A stretch of 64,000 bases of DNA from Sorghum bicolor (Eukaryota > Streptophyta > Magnoliopsida > Poales > Poaceae): positions 4,557,001-4,621,000 of the forward strand of contig NC_012874.2 of assembly GCF_000003195.3 (NCBI RefSeq), given 5' to 3'. A program made the position numbers and the translations under genes. Of this stretch, positions 1-10,951 are shown in pieces. The notes under the pieces were generated by a model that was not told the DNA's origin, did not search any database, and worked only from the letters and a program-made list of their open reading frames with translations. How positions within the stretch are numbered: the first letter of the stretch is position 1; the number at the start of each line of letters is the position of its first letter.

Positions 1-438
1 TATAGTATATTTATATGTAATCCTTTAAATTATATAAATTATAGGTGCGCGTTCCATAAACTACCAGCAAACAATACGCATTTGAAAATAACAATAACAT
101 AATTGTAAACCCTAAATGGAAAACCAAATGAAAAGAAAAAGAAAAAAGAAAAAAGTCTTTAGTCCCGGTTGGTAGCAACAACCGGGACTAAAAGTGGAGG
201 CCAGGTGGCACACCCTGGCGCACCTTTTAGTCCCGGTTGCTGTTACCAACCGGGACTAAAGGTGGGACATTTAGTCCCGAAACCTTAGCCCCGGTTCCGT
301 AGCCGGGACTAAAGGCGCTTACGGCCCACCAACCGGGACTAAAGGTGGGACATTTAGTCCCGAAACCTTAGCCCCGGTTCCGTAGCCGGGACTAAAGGCG
401 CTTACGGCCCGGGGCTAAAGCCCTTCCCTGTACTAGTG
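1..438. mobile_element. Terminus of a CACTA (En/Spm) transposon
   Basis: The block ends at 438 with ...CCCTGTACTAGTG, the reverse complement of a CACTA end (CACTAGTACAGGG). The next three bases, ATC (439-441), would be one copy of the 3-bp target duplication; the other end is outside the window. From about 155 to 415 there are repeated, inverted copies of AGTCCCGGTT / AACCGGGACT, the subterminal repeat pattern of grass CACTA families where TNPA-type proteins bind. No coding sequence is seen in this part. It is a different family from the 34-kb CACTA further right, whose ends read CACTATG. Only one end is visible, so length and completeness are unknown. Confidence 0.85.
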
Positions 439-441
439 ATC

Positions 442-3400
442 TAAGAATTAATAAAATGAAAGTTCCAAAACCTTGCTTTCTCAGCCACCCAAAAACAATT
501 GGGAGCAGAACAACACGGCCGACTCCGGATGATGAGGGGATGGCTATTTGCTAGGCACCAATGAGGAACGAGGTGTGGCAATATCAATGGCAGACGACGT
601 GTGAGAAGAAGAGGAAATGCACAACTGGTAGGGCCGGGCAATGTGGAAACTTAGCGAGTCTCGCGAGATTTTTTTCACCACGAGGAAAGATGGGAATTGA
701 TGATAAAGAGTTATTATTGGTGGTCCGTTTTTCACTCTCAACAACAAAACCGATTTTGGAGTTGATTTAGTGATTTGTTTGAAGATGTTGTAATCCTTTT
801 ATAAGTTTGTATTTTGTCAAAAACTTATTTGCAGTAAATTTCAGGTTTGGCTCCCGCGGCGATATGACAATAAACCCCGCACCTTTCTTCACTATGGTTA
901 GAGGATCGTAGGTAGAAAGGTGTGGGGTTTGTTGTCATATTGCTGCAGGAGTGAAGAAACGTGTGGGGTTTGTTGTCGTATCGCCGCAGGAGCCAAACTA
1001 GCAGCAGCCCTTCTCCGTTGACCTCAAGACCATGGAGGTGGCGCCTGCAACAGAGGATACAAGGGAAGGGATGACATGCATATCGGTGTGAGTTTCCATG
1101 GCCACCAGTTTTGCAAGTTTGCTTGGATAGATGATGGATTTACTAAATTCATTTATGTTTTTATTGATGAAAAACATAGGTGTTTCTTCAATTTTTGCTT
1201 ATGTTGGTAAATAATATAGATGTAACTTTTTTGATTCCAATGGAGACATCTCTCCCACTTGTGTTTCCTTTTCCCTTGAAAACCCTCCTTGCCGTGTACA
1301 ACGTCTTCTTCAAATCGAACCTATGCACATTGAGGGGGTGCTACCATTCATTGGTTTTAGCTTCCTAGGATCTATTGGACCTCAGCTTTGGGACCTTCTA
1401 AAAGCCAAAAAACTCCCACGAGTTAAAAGCCCAAAAGCTCACTTTGTTGAGGAGCTTCTGGCTATTGGCTTCCTTGAGCTTTTTTTATTTTTGGAAGCTC
1501 CCATAGTTGTTGACGTCCACAAGGTCTTAGGAATCCCAAACAAACAAGTCCCAAGTCTGTATCAAATTAAAATACAACCTTGATAGATTTTGTTTTTCAT
1601 TTGTTCTAAGACATTGAAATATATCATAGCTTTAATTTTTATACTATCTATATGCGAGTAGAGATAGATATCAAGTTCCATGACTTGTTTTGAGGACCCA
1701 TAAATATATATAATTCCAAGGAGTTAGTTGCCATTATTATGTCAAAAACTAATCTATCTGTTGATGAGTATGACAGAGATTTCTCTCAATTTTCACATTG
1801 CAGTTTTCCTCGAGGATTGCACTGATATATGTGTATAGTTGAACATACATTTATTTTGATCAAATTGAATAACTATCTACTTATGATTATGATTTCAGTT
1901 TAAGGATTAATTGAACCATCGCCTGATCCAAGCCCAAATAAAAAATAACTTTTATTTCTACCTAAACTATATAAAAAATGTTGTGGTAAAAATATTATTT
2001 ATTAGAAAAAATCATGGGTTTAAGGATTCATAATATTATATTTATTATTTATTTTTAATATTATAAGAAAAAGAGATACTCTCATAGAAAAGAGTGGGAA
2101 AAAAGGAAGGGAAACACCGCCCTTTTGACCAGGCAGACGCTTGACAGAAAAACAAAAATACAAAGAACACTGACACCATAATTAAAATTGTTACTAATGA
2201 TTTGGCTCGGATTAGAATGGTGTTTTTGTGAGCGAATGATCAAGCCTGTTCCGCGATTTGGCTGGACGAAAATATAAATGCAGAAAATTGGACTCTTTAA
2301 GTACAATAAATATATGTAATATAAAAAAGTAATTGCCTCGTCGAGATAGAATGATCTGCTATAGATAAGGATGAAAACAGTTGGAAACATAATATAATAT
2401 AGAAAATGAACGCGGTTGGTTTGGGATATTTCTACATTTTAGCAATTAAGGAGTACAAAAAATGGTTGCAAATAGTTGTGAAACCAAATGAAACCAACAA
2501 ATTTTTTTGTTTGACAAAATTTAGAAATGGTATCGTAATATAGAAAACGGTATCATATATAATACAGAAAATAAAAGCGGTCCGTTCTGTTTTCATCCTT
2601 AGCTATAGATACAGTGATTTGGTGGTGTTGAGTTGATAATAACTATCACAAAAAAAGAATTGATATACAACTGCTCTATATATTTAGAGTGGGACTAGGG
2701 ATACTAATCCTTTCATCGAGAAGAAAGGTGGAATTAATCAACTTAGTCAATGGGTAACTGAGACATTAGGAGCTGTGAGAACAAGATTGGTTTGTAGATC
2801 CTAGCGAACCACACCTTCCCACCTGTGACGATTATGTACAAACAAATGTGTAAGGGCATCTTCATCTTTTTGATGAGTCAGATTATGTGTAAATTAGTTG
2901 TAGTTAGGTGTTTCTGTGGTTAGGCTCGGTGATCGTAAGTGAATCAGATCTAACACAAGTGACCAATACAACAAGTGGAGCTCCATAATGTACTCAAAAC
3001 TCATCATAAGTTAAAAAATTTAATAGAAGCAGAAGCTTGGTGTTTAGTTATGAAATGTTCCACTGTTTCACTTACTGTATACTTGAGAACATACAAAATG
3101 GTTATTTGTTTAAATCATTGACATGAGATGATGAATTTGTAATAAAGAAGGAGCCAATGTGCAATTTTCGAATTAACAGCACTACTAGTAGGTCTTGGGG
3201 AAAAAACATCATCAATAATAGAAAACAGATGAAACAAAACAAACACTAGGAAATTCGAGCAGTAGCAGCGAACATGGCGTAAGGTAATCTTCGTGGCACG
3301 CCGAGACCTCCAACAGCGGCGTACACAGACTCCAAGAGCGAGAGGCTATGGGCACAGCCACACGGGCAGAGCAGCAGGCAGCAGCGTCAACTAGTAGAAG

Positions 3401-3507
3401 CGGGCTGGATGTCACTGTGGACAAGCAGAGAGAAGAATTGTGAGCATAAAGACACTATTCGTGTTGACAAATTCTGCTGAAAAAAAGGAAACGAGAAGGT
3501 AAAGTTG
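442..3507. other. Intergenic stretch without a recognisable gene
   Basis: AT-rich non-coding DNA apart from the hairpin at 845-1000. Short open frames at 561-770, 1180-1583 and 2082-2390 have no recognisable motif and composition like their surroundings, so I do not call them genes. The last few hundred bases (about 3200-3507) are probably the 3' flank or 3' UTR of the NLR gene that ends at 3508 on the minus strand. Confidence 0.5.
845..1000. repeat. Inverted repeat (MITE-like hairpin) with an extra internal copy
   Basis: The arm starting TTTGGCTCCCGCGGCGATAT (about 845-891) pairs with the arm ending ATCGCCGCAGGAGCCAAAC (about 955-999) with few mismatches. A second copy of the right-arm motif (GTGTGGGGTTTGTTGTCATAT...) sits in the loop at about 915-955, so the left arm can pair with either. 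The stretch has no coding potential. It would fold into a strong RNA hairpin if transcribed. No clear target duplication was found, so the element class is open. Confidence 0.7.
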
Positions 3508-6500
3508 TTAGTGCACAGGATTCACTGACCTGTTGGTCGTTGTTGGTGTGATCACTTGTGAGATCTCTCCAGCGTGGTCAGGAAGGGATTCTGTTGCTTC
3601 CACCAACACATTGGATCCATCAACGTCTCCCAGGTCATGGTAGCTTCGTCCCTGTGGCAGCCGCAGGACAGGACGATTGGGGTGTTTGTTCACTTCCTCT
3701 TCCAGCATGCGAAGCCTTAACACCTTAGTATGATCGAATAAAATCACCTTGAGCCTTGGAAGGTGCTTGATACCATTAATCCCTGACTTCAAATTGCAGT
3801 ACCTGATTTCTATCCTTTCCATCTGATGGGAGGTGCCCTCCTCAAATCTAATCTCTTTCAGGCCGTCCATTTGCCAAATCTCAAGTGCCCTAATGTTCAG
3901 GAATGCTCCGGTTCCAAACACTAATTTCTCCATCGTTTTGGCAGTGGACGGGAGGTATCCACTGGAGAAAAATTGAAGGAGCATGAGTTTTGGCAGCTCC
4001 CCAAGTATCTCCATCGTTTTATCTTCCTTTAGCTGGCTCTTGTATAAGAAAATCTTAACCAGGTGTGTAAGATTCCTGAACCAATCAGTCATCTCTCCTA
4101 TATATCCGTACAAGCTGAGGCTCCTCAGGTAGGGAGGAGGGGAGGAAGAAGAAATCAACCATCCAAGTCCTCTATCTTGGTTTCCGCCGACCAACACATG
4201 TGAGAGAACGAAGGGAAGAGAGCTTCTCAATGGATTCACAGAGTATCTTACACTTTTTCTTGGAAGCCCCGTTTGTTCCCATGACTAGTTTTCTTAATCG
4301 GGTCAGCTCCCCGAGCTCTTTAACTGCTTTGCTGCTAGTTCTTCTAATGTCCACAGACTCTAATATCTGCAGCTCTTGTAAGTTGCCAACTCCTCTTGGA
4401 ACCCTGACTCCATCTCCACCAGTCCTGGACCAACCACTAGAACAGCCCATGTGTAGATCACCAATTGCTCTGGCGCGGCTTCTTGAATCAGCTAATAGGA
4501 ATGGCAGGCGCAATGTCCCAAACAAACAGTCCACTGGTTCATTTGGATCCAAATCATCATAGGTTTCCCTAATACAGCGGATGACACGGAGATCTTCAAG
4601 TCTAGTGATTTCCGTTGGTAGAGTTGTAAGATAAGTGTATCCCATGTCCAAAATTTGTAAGCCTTGCATTTTTCTTATGTCACTCGGAAGTGAATAGATT
4701 TGTGACTGGTAAGACTTGACATTGAGATATTTCAAGTGACACAATAGCACTATCATATTTATACCATCTTGTGTGATTCTAAAGTGTTCACCCACTAAAT
4801 CCAAAACTCTTAGCATCCTCAACTTAGGTGATGAAATTGAAGGGGTGAGATCCAGGACATGAGCAACCTCAACAGTAAAAAATGTCAATGATCGAATGTG
4901 CCTCCAATCCATGGATTTCTTGTGGTACTTGCTATCATGGTATGTGACATGACGGAAATTTTCCTCTTGTACATGATTTCCATTACTCCGGATTAAGCAG
5001 ACAAAATTTTCTTCTCTACAAATTGAGACTATGATATCACGCATGATGTCATGAACTCGACAAGTTTTAACACTTCCCTCTATACCCAACTCTGATGATT
5101 GAATCATACTCCGGCTGATTAGCTCATCAAAGTACTCTTTCCCAACGTCATCAATGGTTGTCCCAACCTTTGCTCTTACAAACCCTTCTGCTATCCATCT
5201 ATGTACCAGATGACTTCTTTTGATTTCATAATCCTCAGGGAAAATGCTGAGATACAGAAGACATGGCTTAAGACGTGAGGGCAAGTGGTTGTAGCTGAGG
5301 GTCACCACCCTCCGTATTGCTTCAAGGCTTGGGTTACTTTCAAGCTCCGAAGGGAGCTTATTATAGAAGTTTTCCCACTCTGTTATCTTCTTAGTAGCAA
5401 GAACGCCACCAATTGTGAGTATTGCCAATGGTAAATATCCACATTTCTTCACTACTTTTGTAACTAGTGTTCTCAGGTTCCCATCATTGTTCATGTCATC
5501 GTCTGCTATCTTTGTCTTCCTTTGTAGCAACTTTATGGCGTCAGGTATTTGTAGGTGCTTCAGGTGGTAGATATTATTTTCTGATGAAGTACAGTGCAGA
5601 GCCAAGCCCACATCTCTGGTAGTAATCATTATCCGACTGCCTCTGTTATTTGACATAGGAAGTGCAATACCACGAATGCAGTTCCAGTGATCTATTTCCC
5701 ATAGGTCATCAAAAACAACAAAGTACCTCTTATCCTCAAGCTCCTGCCTAAGGTAGCTGGCAAGGTCCTGTTCCAACACTTTTCCAGCGGATTGTTTTAA
5801 GAGATCGTTCAGTGCATTAACACCAAAGAGTTTACTGATCATGTCTTGGAGTATCACCCTCCTAGAAAATGACTGTGACACGGTGATCCAAGCTCTATAA
5901 GGAAAGCTCTTCAGAGTATCATCCTTGCTTTCATAGGTTTTCCTTGCAAGAGTAGTCTTCCCCAAACCACCCATGCCAACCACACATACCACCTTATCAG
6001 GACCATCCATAGTGGTGACATCAATCAGAGCAATCAACTCTCTTTTAGGTGCTTCAAAGCCCACAAGTTCTGCTTCGTCAATGTTGCAACCTGCATTGTT
6101 GCGAATATATTCCATGTTGGAATCCACGTCATCAGTGATGTTGGAGGATTCAGTCTTGATTAAGTTGTACCGTGCATTCCTGCTGCTCACTTCTTCGATT
6201 CTTGTTTTGAGGTTGCGAATCTGGACAGCTATTCGATGACGATATTTGAGCTTCAACAACTGTTTTGACAAGCTATGGCTCCTCACGTGGACCATAAACT
6301 CATCAAGGCAGTCTTCAATGTCATAGGACAGATCTCGTACTTGCTCTGCCCAAACCTTCACTAGTTTATCCTTTTTTTCTGTTACTTGAGGAGCTTGCAG
6401 AAATGCTTGCATGGTTTTTAGCTCATCTTTGATAAACCTGTGAAACAACGTTCAAAACAGATTCACATTCACATTTACAGAAAAGAAATAAATTTGTTTA

Positions 6501-6994
6501 TTATACATGACCCAAATCTTTATCCAGCATCCTTCGACTTGGCACATGCAGCACCTTGATGGAAGGAGTCTAAGGCACATGGAACTATGAAAAGAGTTGC
6601 ATACATTTATTCTAATCATTCTATAGAGCCTATATGTATCTTAGGATGGCCAAATTAACACGAAAGTAGTATTGGATGTTGATTTCAGACCTTAATCATG
6701 AACCTACTTAGTCTTTATTTATTTGAAGCATGAAAAAAATTATATGACAAGTTTGGTTTTTGTTGTGAATGAATCAGCTGGGAGTCGGTTACAGTTTACA
6801 CAACGTGCTTACCACATCTCCTTCTGCACGCCCATCAGCAAGCTTATCTCAGTACCGGCAGCTGACGCCGCCTTGCTGACGGCGCTGCCCAGGATTGACT
6901 TTGCCAAGACAAGCGCCGCCTCCGCCATCTCTGGTTTACCGGTTACTCTCCAAAAGTTCCAGCTCGCAGTTCTCCCAGATCACATCTGGAGAGG
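3508..6994 (-). pseudogene. CC-NB-ARC-LRR (NLR) resistance gene, Pik-2/RPM1-like, frameshifted in the LRR
   Basis: This is an intracellular immune receptor of the CNL class. Exon 1 (6994 to 6813, ATG at 6928-6926) encodes 38 residues beginning MAEAALVLAKSILGSAVSKA. It is spliced (donor GTAAGC, acceptor TTTCACAG; intron 6812-6439) in phase to exon 2 at 6438, restoring the family's FIKDELKTMQAFL region. Exon 2 shows the EDVID-type motif (SYDIEDCLDEF), P-loop GMGGLGKTT, kinase-2 VVFDDLW, GSRIMITTRD, GLPL-like CGYLPLAI and an MHD-type CRVHDIM, followed by leucine-rich repeats. The frame stops at 4172 while the LRR sequence continues in another frame to the stop at 3508. A small indel at about 4180-4215, just after SSLRSL, explains this. 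The uncorrected product is about 790 residues; the family is usually 900-1000. Cytosolic or membrane-peripheral action is family knowledge. It could be a recent pseudogene, or the shift could be a sequencing error. Confidence 0.9.
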
Positions 6995-7222
6995 CTGAAA
7001 TCAACAGTACAATCACTGAATATCTTTCTACACCTACTTTCAGGCTGAAATCCAGCTCACAGTTTTCGGTCAATAAGGGACCGACAAAGCTGATGACGTG
7101 AAAAGATACAAGTAGAAACCAAAACAAATATCATATCATCTAGAGAACTGCAGGAAATGGATTTCACTTACTCGGCAAGCACACTGTGTGGGATGATTTC
7201 TGATTCAGGAAACTTGATTTCC
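6995..7222 (-). other. NLR 5' leader: intron and truncated leader exon
   Basis: Upstream of NLR exon 1 the minus strand shows an acceptor (TTGATTTCAG, exon from 6994) and, at 7171-7170, a donor (GCCGA|GTAAGTG). This gives a leader intron 6995-7171 and a non-coding leader exon 7172 to at least 7222. The same leader, with the same donor context, recurs at 57529-57720, which supports it as real transcript structure. Similarity between the copies stops at about 7222, where LINE sequence begins, so the promoter side of this copy has been cut away. Confidence 0.65.
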
Positions 7223-9177
7223 GAATTGTGGAGAACAGAGGGAGGAATGCTCTTGGTACGAGATGTGTGGGAAAGTGTGCTTGTTGAAGGCACTCCTCTA
7301 GAGAGGTGGCAAGCTAAGATCAGAAGGTTACGCCAATACTTCAGTAGGATGGGCAAAAAATGTAAGTGGTGCATACAAGAAAGAAAAACAGATATTATTA
7401 AATAAACTCGATGAATTGGATAAAAAGGCAGAAAGTTCTTTGCTCGATGAAACAAAATTAAACTTAAAACATGTTTTAAATGAAAGGCTAGCTGAATTAC
7501 TTCGAGAGGAGGAACTTAAATGGTACCAAAGGGCTAAGGCGAAGCATCTATTGGAGGGGGATGCAAATACAAAATACTATCATTTGTTGGCAAATGGTAG
7601 ACACCAAAAAAACTCATATATATTTTCTAGTTGAAGGATGAAAACAATTTCATTAATGGTGATGCTCAACTCAAAAGGCATATTACCAACTATTATAAGA
7701 ATTTGTTTGGTCCATCGGAAAGTTTTCCTATATTCCTTAATGAGCAAACAAATTGAGGATATTTCTCAGGTATCTGTACTGGAAAATGAGTACTTGACAG
7801 ATGATTTTTCAAAATATGAGGTAAGGGCTGCGATTTTCCAAATGGAACACAACAAGGCACCTGGCCCGGATGGCTTTCCTTATGAGTTTTACCAGGTTTT
7901 CTGGAATATAATAAAAGATGATCTAATGGCTCTATTTAAGGGATTTCATCAGGAAAGTTTGCCTTTACAAAGTTTAAACTTTGGAACAATAATCCTATTA
8001 CCTAAAACAAAGGATTCGAAAGTGATTCAGCAATATAGACCAATCTGTTTGTTGAATGTCTTTTTCAAAATCTTCACAAAAGTTGCAACTAATAGACTAA
8101 CTACTATTGCCCAAAAGATCAATAGACCAACTCAAATAGCCTTTCTTCTAGGTAAAAATATCCTCAAAGCGGTAATCCTCAATGAAACTCTACATGAATT
8201 ACATTAAAAAAACAGGATGAGATCATTTTTAAAATATATTTTGAAAAGGAATATGATAAGGTAAAATGGAGCTTCCTACAATAAACTCTAAGGTTGAAAG
8301 GGTTCCCACAAAAGTGGTGCACCTAGGTTGAGCAGTTCATGCAACGCAGAAATGTTAATATTAAGGTTAGCGACCATCTAGGATCCTACTTCCAAACAAA
8401 AGAAAAGGTTTACAGCAAGGTGACCCAACATCCCCAATACTATTTAATATTATGATGGACATATTTGCCATATTGAATGTCAGAGAAAAGGAGCAGGTCG
8501 GGTAGAAGGGGTCATTCCTCATCTTATTCAAGATGGCATATCTATTCTCCAGTACGCGGATGACACGGTGATTTTTATGAGCCATGATGTTGAGAAGACA
8601 GTAAATATGAAACTAGTTCTTACTACCTTCGAGCAACTATCAGGGCTTAAAGTAAACTTTCACAAAAGTGAAATATTTTGTTTTGGTAAAGCAAAAGAGC
8701 AAGAGGTGTTTTATTCACAACTGTTTGGATGTGATATTGGGAAATACCCCTTTTGTTATTTAGGCATACATATGCATAGTAGAAAATTAAGCAATAAAGA
8801 CTGACAAATAATTGGGAATATAATTGAAAATAGACTCAGTGGGTGGAAAGGAAAAATGCTCTCGATAGGAGGTCGTTTAATTTTAATAAACTCAGTTCTT
8901 TCTAGTCTACCGATGTTTATGATGTTGTTTTTTGAAATCCCAAGAGGAGTGCTAGAAACGGATCAAGATTCTATTGTCAGAATGACCAATACAAACACAA
9001 ATATAGATTAGTTAAATGAGAATTTTTGTGCCAACCAAGAATTCAAGGTAGCCTAGGAATACATAATCTGGATATACAAAATAAATGTTTGAGTAAATGG
9101 CTTTTTAATTATTAAATTAAGATGGTATGTGGCAAGAACTCTTGAGGAATAAATATATCAAAGATAAGACTATAGGG
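7223..9177 (+). mobile_element. LINE retrotransposon relic, 5'-truncated, first part (endonuclease C-end and reverse transcriptase)
   Basis: Translated pieces in several frames give a plant L1-type LINE: a spacer after the endonuclease (ERWQAKIRRLRQ), the RT entry motif (EGDANTKYYHLLANGRHQK), then MEHNKAPGPDGFPYEF, LLPKTKDSKVIQQYRPICLL, the active-site region YADDTVIF (about 8555-8578), GLKVNFHKSE and the zf-RVT start (DGMWQELLRNKYIKDKT). Stops and frameshifts are frequent, so it is dead. The 5' end at about 7223 abuts the NLR leader, as expected for a 5'-truncated insertion. It breaks off at 9177 inside KDKTIG and resumes at 55679. Confidence 0.9.
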
Positions 9178-9238
9178 GGCTCACTAAATAGCGAACGTTC
9201 ATCAGATTTGAATCTAGCGAACGATCAGACAACCCCCA

Positions 9239-9698
9239 TGTCGACGAAAGCTAGTCGGCAGTCTACCTTGGGGTATACCCACGGTAGTAGTTTATCGGTA
9301 GACGGTGCGCAAACTACGAACTCGATGGTGACGCAAGACACGGACAAGCTTTTTATCCAGGTTCGGCCGCCGAGTTGGCGTAATACCTACGTCCTGCGTC
9401 TGGTTGTATTGGATTGTGTTGAGAGAATCTTCCGTCCTAGAGGGGCCCCTTGCCCCTCCTTATATAGTCCGGAGGGCAAGGTTACAGATCTGGAAACTAA
9501 TCCTAGTCGGTTACAATTGCCATAGATAGTTCGATATCAATTCCTATTCTAACCGACTAGAATCTTGCTTGATTTTCACGGCTTGTTCCCTTGTGCGAAA
9601 CTCCAAGCTGTCGGATCAAGCTTTGAGCTTGTCTCGTAATGGGCCAAGTCTCCTGGCCCAAGTCTAGCCGTAAGGGTATAGGGGTTTATACCCCCACA
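9239..9698 (-). repeat. 3' LTR of the Tat element (left copy)
   Basis: This 460-bp repeat is nearly identical to 20078-20537. It starts TGTCGACGAAAGC and ends CCCCCACA on the plus strand. On the minus strand it carries the TATA-like CTATATAAGG, in agreement with minus-strand transcription. The internal bases next to it (9699-9715, CTCGGGGACTAGC on the minus strand) occupy the polypurine-tract position. Confidence 0.95.
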
Positions 9699-10951
9699 GC
9701 TAGTCCCCGAGCACCATGTATTGTGAAGTAACACGCCATCTTGAGCTTCTTCGACCAATGAAATTTTGACATCTTCAATCAGCATGAAATTCACCCAGAC
9801 AGTTGCGACGGTATTTTGACCAAATCTAAACATATTTGATCAACATTGACATCGAAGAAGCCAATTGTTCGAAGAATGCATGGTGCTCTTGAGAAAAAAT
9901 ATTTCCTTTCCGGTGAAGTGTGCCCACTTTACTTTTCTAAAAAGTATAGACCTCAAAAAAAAAGCATATTCACCGCAAGGTGAAGTGTGCCCACTTAGTC
10001 CCCGAGCCTGGTAGTAGGTGACGTAGGCACGTGGTGCCAGGGTCTAAAAAGAAAAGTCATCAAAGAAATTCTGAAACTGAGATGCATCGCCAGATGCATC
10101 GTACCGATGTAGTCCCCGAGCTTGCTGGAAGGCGAAGTATGAGCCTTGTAGCAAGGTCTAAAAAATTGAATTTACCAGTCCCCGAGCATATCATGCTCGT
10201 ATGCAATTGAATAGACTAATCGACCAGTCCCCGAGCATATAACGCTCGATGGTCGGTACAGTCCCCGAGTTCTCAAATTGGTGGGCTGGTCGACCAGTCC
10301 CCGAGCGTATAGTGGTCGGTGGTCGGTGCAGTCCCCATGCTCTTAATTTGGTGAGCTGGTCGACCAGTCCCCGAGCGTCAAGCGTTCATTGGACGCCGGA
10401 ATTTTCGAAATTCCAGGCTGATAGACTGGGCGACCAGTTCCCGAGCATCAAGTGCTCGGTAGTCGGTGCAGTCCTTCAGATCCGAGTTAATAGACTGGGC
10501 GACCAGTTCTCGAGCATCAAGTGCTCGGTGGTCGATGCAGTCCCCAGATTGTTGACTCTCTGCCACATTTGTCTTCTTATTTTTGAAAAGATCTTTCCAG
10601 TTAAAGTTGACGTGACGAGGCCTCCTGACGGGGTGTCAGATGGATGCATGAAAAGTTGTGCCTGGCAACTGTGCGGCCACCCCTTGCATGGTTTGAGAAA
10701 GGGAACCATCAATTGGTACGAAAACTCCGCCGCATTAACTGTTTATAATCATTGAAAACCGAAACGCCGCATCCACCGCATGGCCCGCCCACTTCCCGAG
10801 AATACGGGAAGTGGGGGAGGTGGAGTTGCGGGTTATAAGGGCTCGACAGATCCGCCTGTACTACTTACCCTGCCATTGCCTTCAAGCCTTCCACCTTTGC
10901 CTCCTTCAATCACCCATATCTTCATAACTCAAGCCCACTTCCTCACCTCCA
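9699..10951. repeat. Tat 3' non-coding region with tandem repeats built on a CGACCAGTCCCCGAGC core
   Basis: Between the left LTR and the antisense ORF the motif GGTCGACCAGTCCCCGAGC and variants recurs at intervals of roughly 60-70 bp, clearest at about 10175-10560, alternating with GCTCGGTGGTCGGTGCAGTCC. Shorter related copies (TAGTCCCCGAGC) start just inside the LTR. Such tandem arrays are typical of the 3' non-coding part of Tat elements. A TATA-like TTATAAGG at about 10833-10840 and the run into ATG at 10952 make the right end a plausible promoter and leader for the antisense ORF. Confidence 0.8.

Noticed and set aside
1..430. AACCGGGACTAAA hairpins as miRNA precursors
   Set aside because: They are the regularly spaced subterminal repeats of a CACTA element ending at 438.
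9127..9525. 132-codon plus-strand open frame
   Set aside because: It runs across three unrelated sequences: LINE end, MULE end and Tat LTR. The open frame is accidental.
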